Source: CBDDKS01 sp965230335
GTDB lineage: Bacteria > Pseudomonadota > Gammaproteobacteria > Enterobacterales > Kangiellaceae
NCBI GenBank assembly: GCA_965230335.1
Contig: CBDDKS010000006.1
Location: 1,674,001-1,738,000, forward strand
Direction of reading: 5' to 3'
DNA length: 64,000 nucleotides
A program made the position numbers and the translations under genes. Of the stretch, positions 61,986 to 64,000 are shown piece after piece. How positions within the stretch are numbered: the first letter of the stretch is position 1; each line of letters opens with the position of its first letter. Below the pieces are notes generated by a model. The model ran no database searches. It saw nothing but the letters and a program-made list of their open reading frames with translations, and had not been told where the DNA came from.

Positions 61986-63449
61986 ATGAAATATAGTGAT
62001 TTAAGACATTTTCTTGAACACTTAGAACAACAAGGCGAATTAAAACGTATATCAACTCCTGTTTCACCCTATTTGGAAATGACGGAAATTGCTCATAGAG
62101 TATTGTTGCAGGGTGGTCCAGCCATTTTATTTGAAAATCCCAAAGAGTCCAGTATGCCAGTATTGGTCAATTTGTTTGGCACTCCCAAACGAGTGGCCAT
62201 GGCAATGGGACAGCAGGATGAAAGTTATTTAAGACAGATTGGAGAGTTGCTGGCATTTCTAAAATCACCCGAACCACCTGGTGGATTCAAAGAAGCATGG
62301 AATCAATTACCCATTTATAAACAGATTTTAAATATGTCGCCTAAGACAGTAAAAAAAGCATTATGTCAGCAAGATGTTATTGAAGAAGAAGATATTGATT
62401 TATCAAAATTACCCATACAAACCTGTTGGCCTGAAGATGCCGGACCATTGTTAACCTGGGGATTGGTTATTACAAAAGGGCCACATAAAAAGCGACAAAA
62501 CCTGGGGATTTACCGGCAACAAGTGATAGGAAAAAACCGATTGATTATGCGTTGGTTATCCCATCGTGGTGGCGCACTTGATTTTAAAGAATGGCAAACA
62601 CATTATCCGGGAGAAGCTTTTCCTGTTGCGGTTGCTTTGGGTGCCGATCCTGCGACAACACTAGCGGCAGTCACACCCATACCGGATCATTTAAGTGAAT
62701 ATGCCTTTGCAGGTTTGCTGCGTGGTGAAAAAACAGAAATTGCTCAATGTCTTAGTCATGATCTACAAGTACCTGCTGGTTCGGAGATTATTTTGGAAGG
62801 TGTGATTTATCCTGACGATATGGCTGATGAAGGACCTTTTGGTGATCATACGGGGTATTACAATGAAATTGAAAAGTTTCCTGTATTCACTGTTAAAAAA
62901 ATAACAACACGTAAAAATCCGATTTATCATAGTACCTATACAGGACGCCCACCTGATGAACCTGCTATTTTGGGTGTTGCATTAAATGAAGTTTTTGTCC
63001 CTATTTTAAAAAAGCAATTCCCCGAAATTTCCGATTTTTATTTACCGCCAGAAGGTTGTTCTTATCGACTGGCCGTGGTGACTATGAAAAAACAATACCC
63101 TGGACATGCAAAACGGGTCATGATGGGTATCTGGTCTTTTTTACGTCAGTTTATGTATACAAAATTTATTATTGTGACGGATGATGATGTGGACGCACGT
63201 GATTGGCAAGAAGTGATTTGGGCATTAACAACACGCGTTGATCCTTTAAGAGACACAACTTTGATTGATCAAACACCTATAGATTATCTGGATTTTGCTT
63301 CTCCTGTTTCTGGCTTGGGTTCAAAAATGGGGATTGATGCAACCAATAAGCTACCTGGAGAAACAGAAAGAGAATGGGGCCGACCCATTGAAATGGATCA
63401 AGAAACAAAAGCAACGATCGATAGTATCTGGGATGAATTAGGTTTATGA
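61986..63449 (+). CDS. ubiD: 4-hydroxy-3-polyprenylbenzoate decarboxylase UbiD
   Basis: 487 residues; prenyl-FMN-dependent decarboxylase of ubiquinone synthesis. Landmarks are YSDLRHFLEHLEQQGELKRI at the start, NLGIYRQQVIGKNRLIMRW, YPDDMADEGPFGDHTGYYNE with the catalytic Glu, and the C-terminal GSKMGIDATNKLPGETERE. It lies 61 bases after rho, the usual order in gammaproteobacteria. UbiX, which makes the cofactor, is not in the window. Confidence 0.97.
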   Translation: MKYSDLRHFLEHLEQQGELKRISTPVSPYLEMTEIAHRVLLQGGPAILFENPKESSMPVLVNLFGTPKRVAMAMGQQDESYLRQIGELLAFLKSPEPPGGFKEAWNQLPIYKQILNMSPKTVKKALCQQDVIEEEDIDLSKLPIQTCWPEDAGPLLTWGLVITKGPHKKRQNLGIYRQQVIGKNRLIMRWLSHRGGALDFKEWQTHYPGEAFPVAVALGADPATTLAAVTPIPDHLSEYAFAGLLRGEKTEIAQCLSHDLQVPAGSEIILEGVIYPDDMADEGPFGDHTGYYNEIEKFPVFTVKKITTRKNPIYHSTYTGRPPDEPAILGVALNEVFVPILKKQFPEISDFYLPPEGCSYRLAVVTMKKQYPGHAKRVMMGIWSFLRQFMYTKFIIVTDDDVDARDWQEVIWALTTRVDPLRDTTLIDQTPIDYLDFASPVSGLGSKMGIDATNKLPGETEREWGRPIEMDQETKATIDSIWDELGL

Positions 63450-63516
63450 TATTAATCATTCTATAATGAAAAAACGAACCAATCATTTTTATCCATATTT
63501 TAAAAGGTGCTGCTAG

Positions 63517-64000
63517 TTGCAAGATCTCTTTTGTAAAGTCATTGATATTTTTTTATTAAGTCGCAATGTGTATTGTGTTAAGTTGCATTCACCCGATTTA
63601 AACCAGGTGGACTATGCTGCTGGACAGTATTTAATGTTACAGGTTGCCAGTGGACAATGGGTACCTTTCTCTATTGCCAATGCACCTGAAGAAAAAACAC
63701 ATTTGGAATTACATATTCGTTATTTGCCAGGACATCAACTTGTTGAAAGTATCATTCAACAGTTTAAAAGTAAAAAACGAGCACATATTCAACTTCCCAT
63801 GGGACGATGTGTGCTAAGAGAGTCAAAGAGAAATGTTATATTTATTGCTGGAGGAACAGGTCTTTCTCCAATAAAAGCCATGTTGGAATCGGCTTTTAAA
63901 AATCATATTCAAAGAACGTTTTACTTATTTTGGGGAGTAAAAACATCGAAGGACTTTTATCTCCTGGATGAAGTCAATCATTGGCAGCAGCAGTTTAAAA
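63517..64000 (+). CDS. NAD(P)H-flavin reductase-like protein (partial, runs off the window)
   Basis: About 161 codons are present and the 3' end is missing. It begins at a TTG at 63517 with AAGG upstream; no ATG fits. Flavin-binding PFSIANAP and NAD-binding FIAGGTGLSPIKAML place it in the Fre/ferredoxin-NADP reductase family. Its location after ubiD is where fre (ubiB in the old name) lies in enterobacteria. It could supply reduced flavin for iron or sulfur metabolism. Confidence 0.8.
   Translation, partial: MQDLFCKVIDIFLLSRNVYCVKLHSPDLNQVDYAAGQYLMLQVASGQWVPFSIANAPEEKTHLELHIRYLPGHQLVESIIQQFKSKKRAHIQLPMGRCVLRESKRNVIFIAGGTGLSPIKAMLESAFKNHIQRTFYLFWGVKTSKDFYLLDEVNHWQQQFK

Noticed and set aside
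1..64000. Mobile elements, CRISPR arrays, tRNA or rRNA genes
   Set aside because: No transposase or integrase frames, no regular spacer-repeat array and no tRNA-like folds were found on reading.

Overview
The window reads as chromosome of a low-GC, aerobic gammaproteobacterium. The evidence is ppx-like/trxA/rho/ubiD/flavin-reductase synteny, tsaC next to hemF, very long PstC and PstA proteins, a Trk potassium system and a complete exosortase A (XrtA) exopolysaccharide locus. I cannot name a genus. I saw no rRNA, tRNA, CRISPR, prophage or insertion sequence.

Layout. 0-4.5 kb: a truncated small gene, a BtuB-like TonB receptor, an esterase and a membrane acyltransferase. 4.5-13.4 kb: a tightly packed leftward run of eight genes for an unrecognised surface-glycan or lipid decoration pathway. 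It holds a membrane glycosyltransferase-like protein fused to a uridine kinase/phosphoribulokinase-type P-loop domain, a HAD phosphatase, a class II aldolase, a protein with two tandem nucleotidyltransferase domains, GtrA, a GT2 enzyme, a large multi-spanning protein and a GDPD-like protein. 13.9-27.3 kb: the rightward XrtA/EPS operon (export lipoprotein, chain-length protein, tyrosine kinase, outer-membrane barrel, deacetylase, FemAB protein, exosortase fused to EpsI, three glycosyltransferases, amidotransferase). 27.3-30.1 kb: trkH and trkA. 30.3-31.5 kb: an autotransporter-type barrel protein.

31.7-40.8 kb: the phosphate regulon pstC-pstA-pstB-phoU-phoB-phoR-pstS, with Pho boxes before pstC and before the displaced pstS. 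40.9-46.2 kb: purE, tsaC, hemF, hemB, ppk. 46.4-48.0 kb: leuA between two perfect inverted 19-bp repeats. 48.2-51.0 kb: small accessory genes, including a membrane-anchored protein resembling a degenerate exonuclease VII large subunit, a small protein with strong expression signals, a VOC protein and a BLUF blue-light sensor. 51.4-58.6 kb: a second polysaccharide block (FemAB/GNAT-like protein, XrtA-type O-ligase, CapK-like adenylate ligase, GT4, OafA-SGNH acyltransferase). 58.7-64 kb: Ppx/GppA phosphatase, trxA, rho, ubiD and the start of a flavin reductase-like gene.

The XrtA operon and the 51-58 kb block probably serve one exopolysaccharide. The 4.5-13.4 kb block probably makes a separate activated small sugar or polyol and places it on a lipid or glycan outside the inner membrane. 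Phosphate uptake (pst/pho) and polyphosphate metabolism (ppk, ppx-like) are both present. No PEP-CTERM substrate protein is visible here, so exosortase targets must lie elsewhere.
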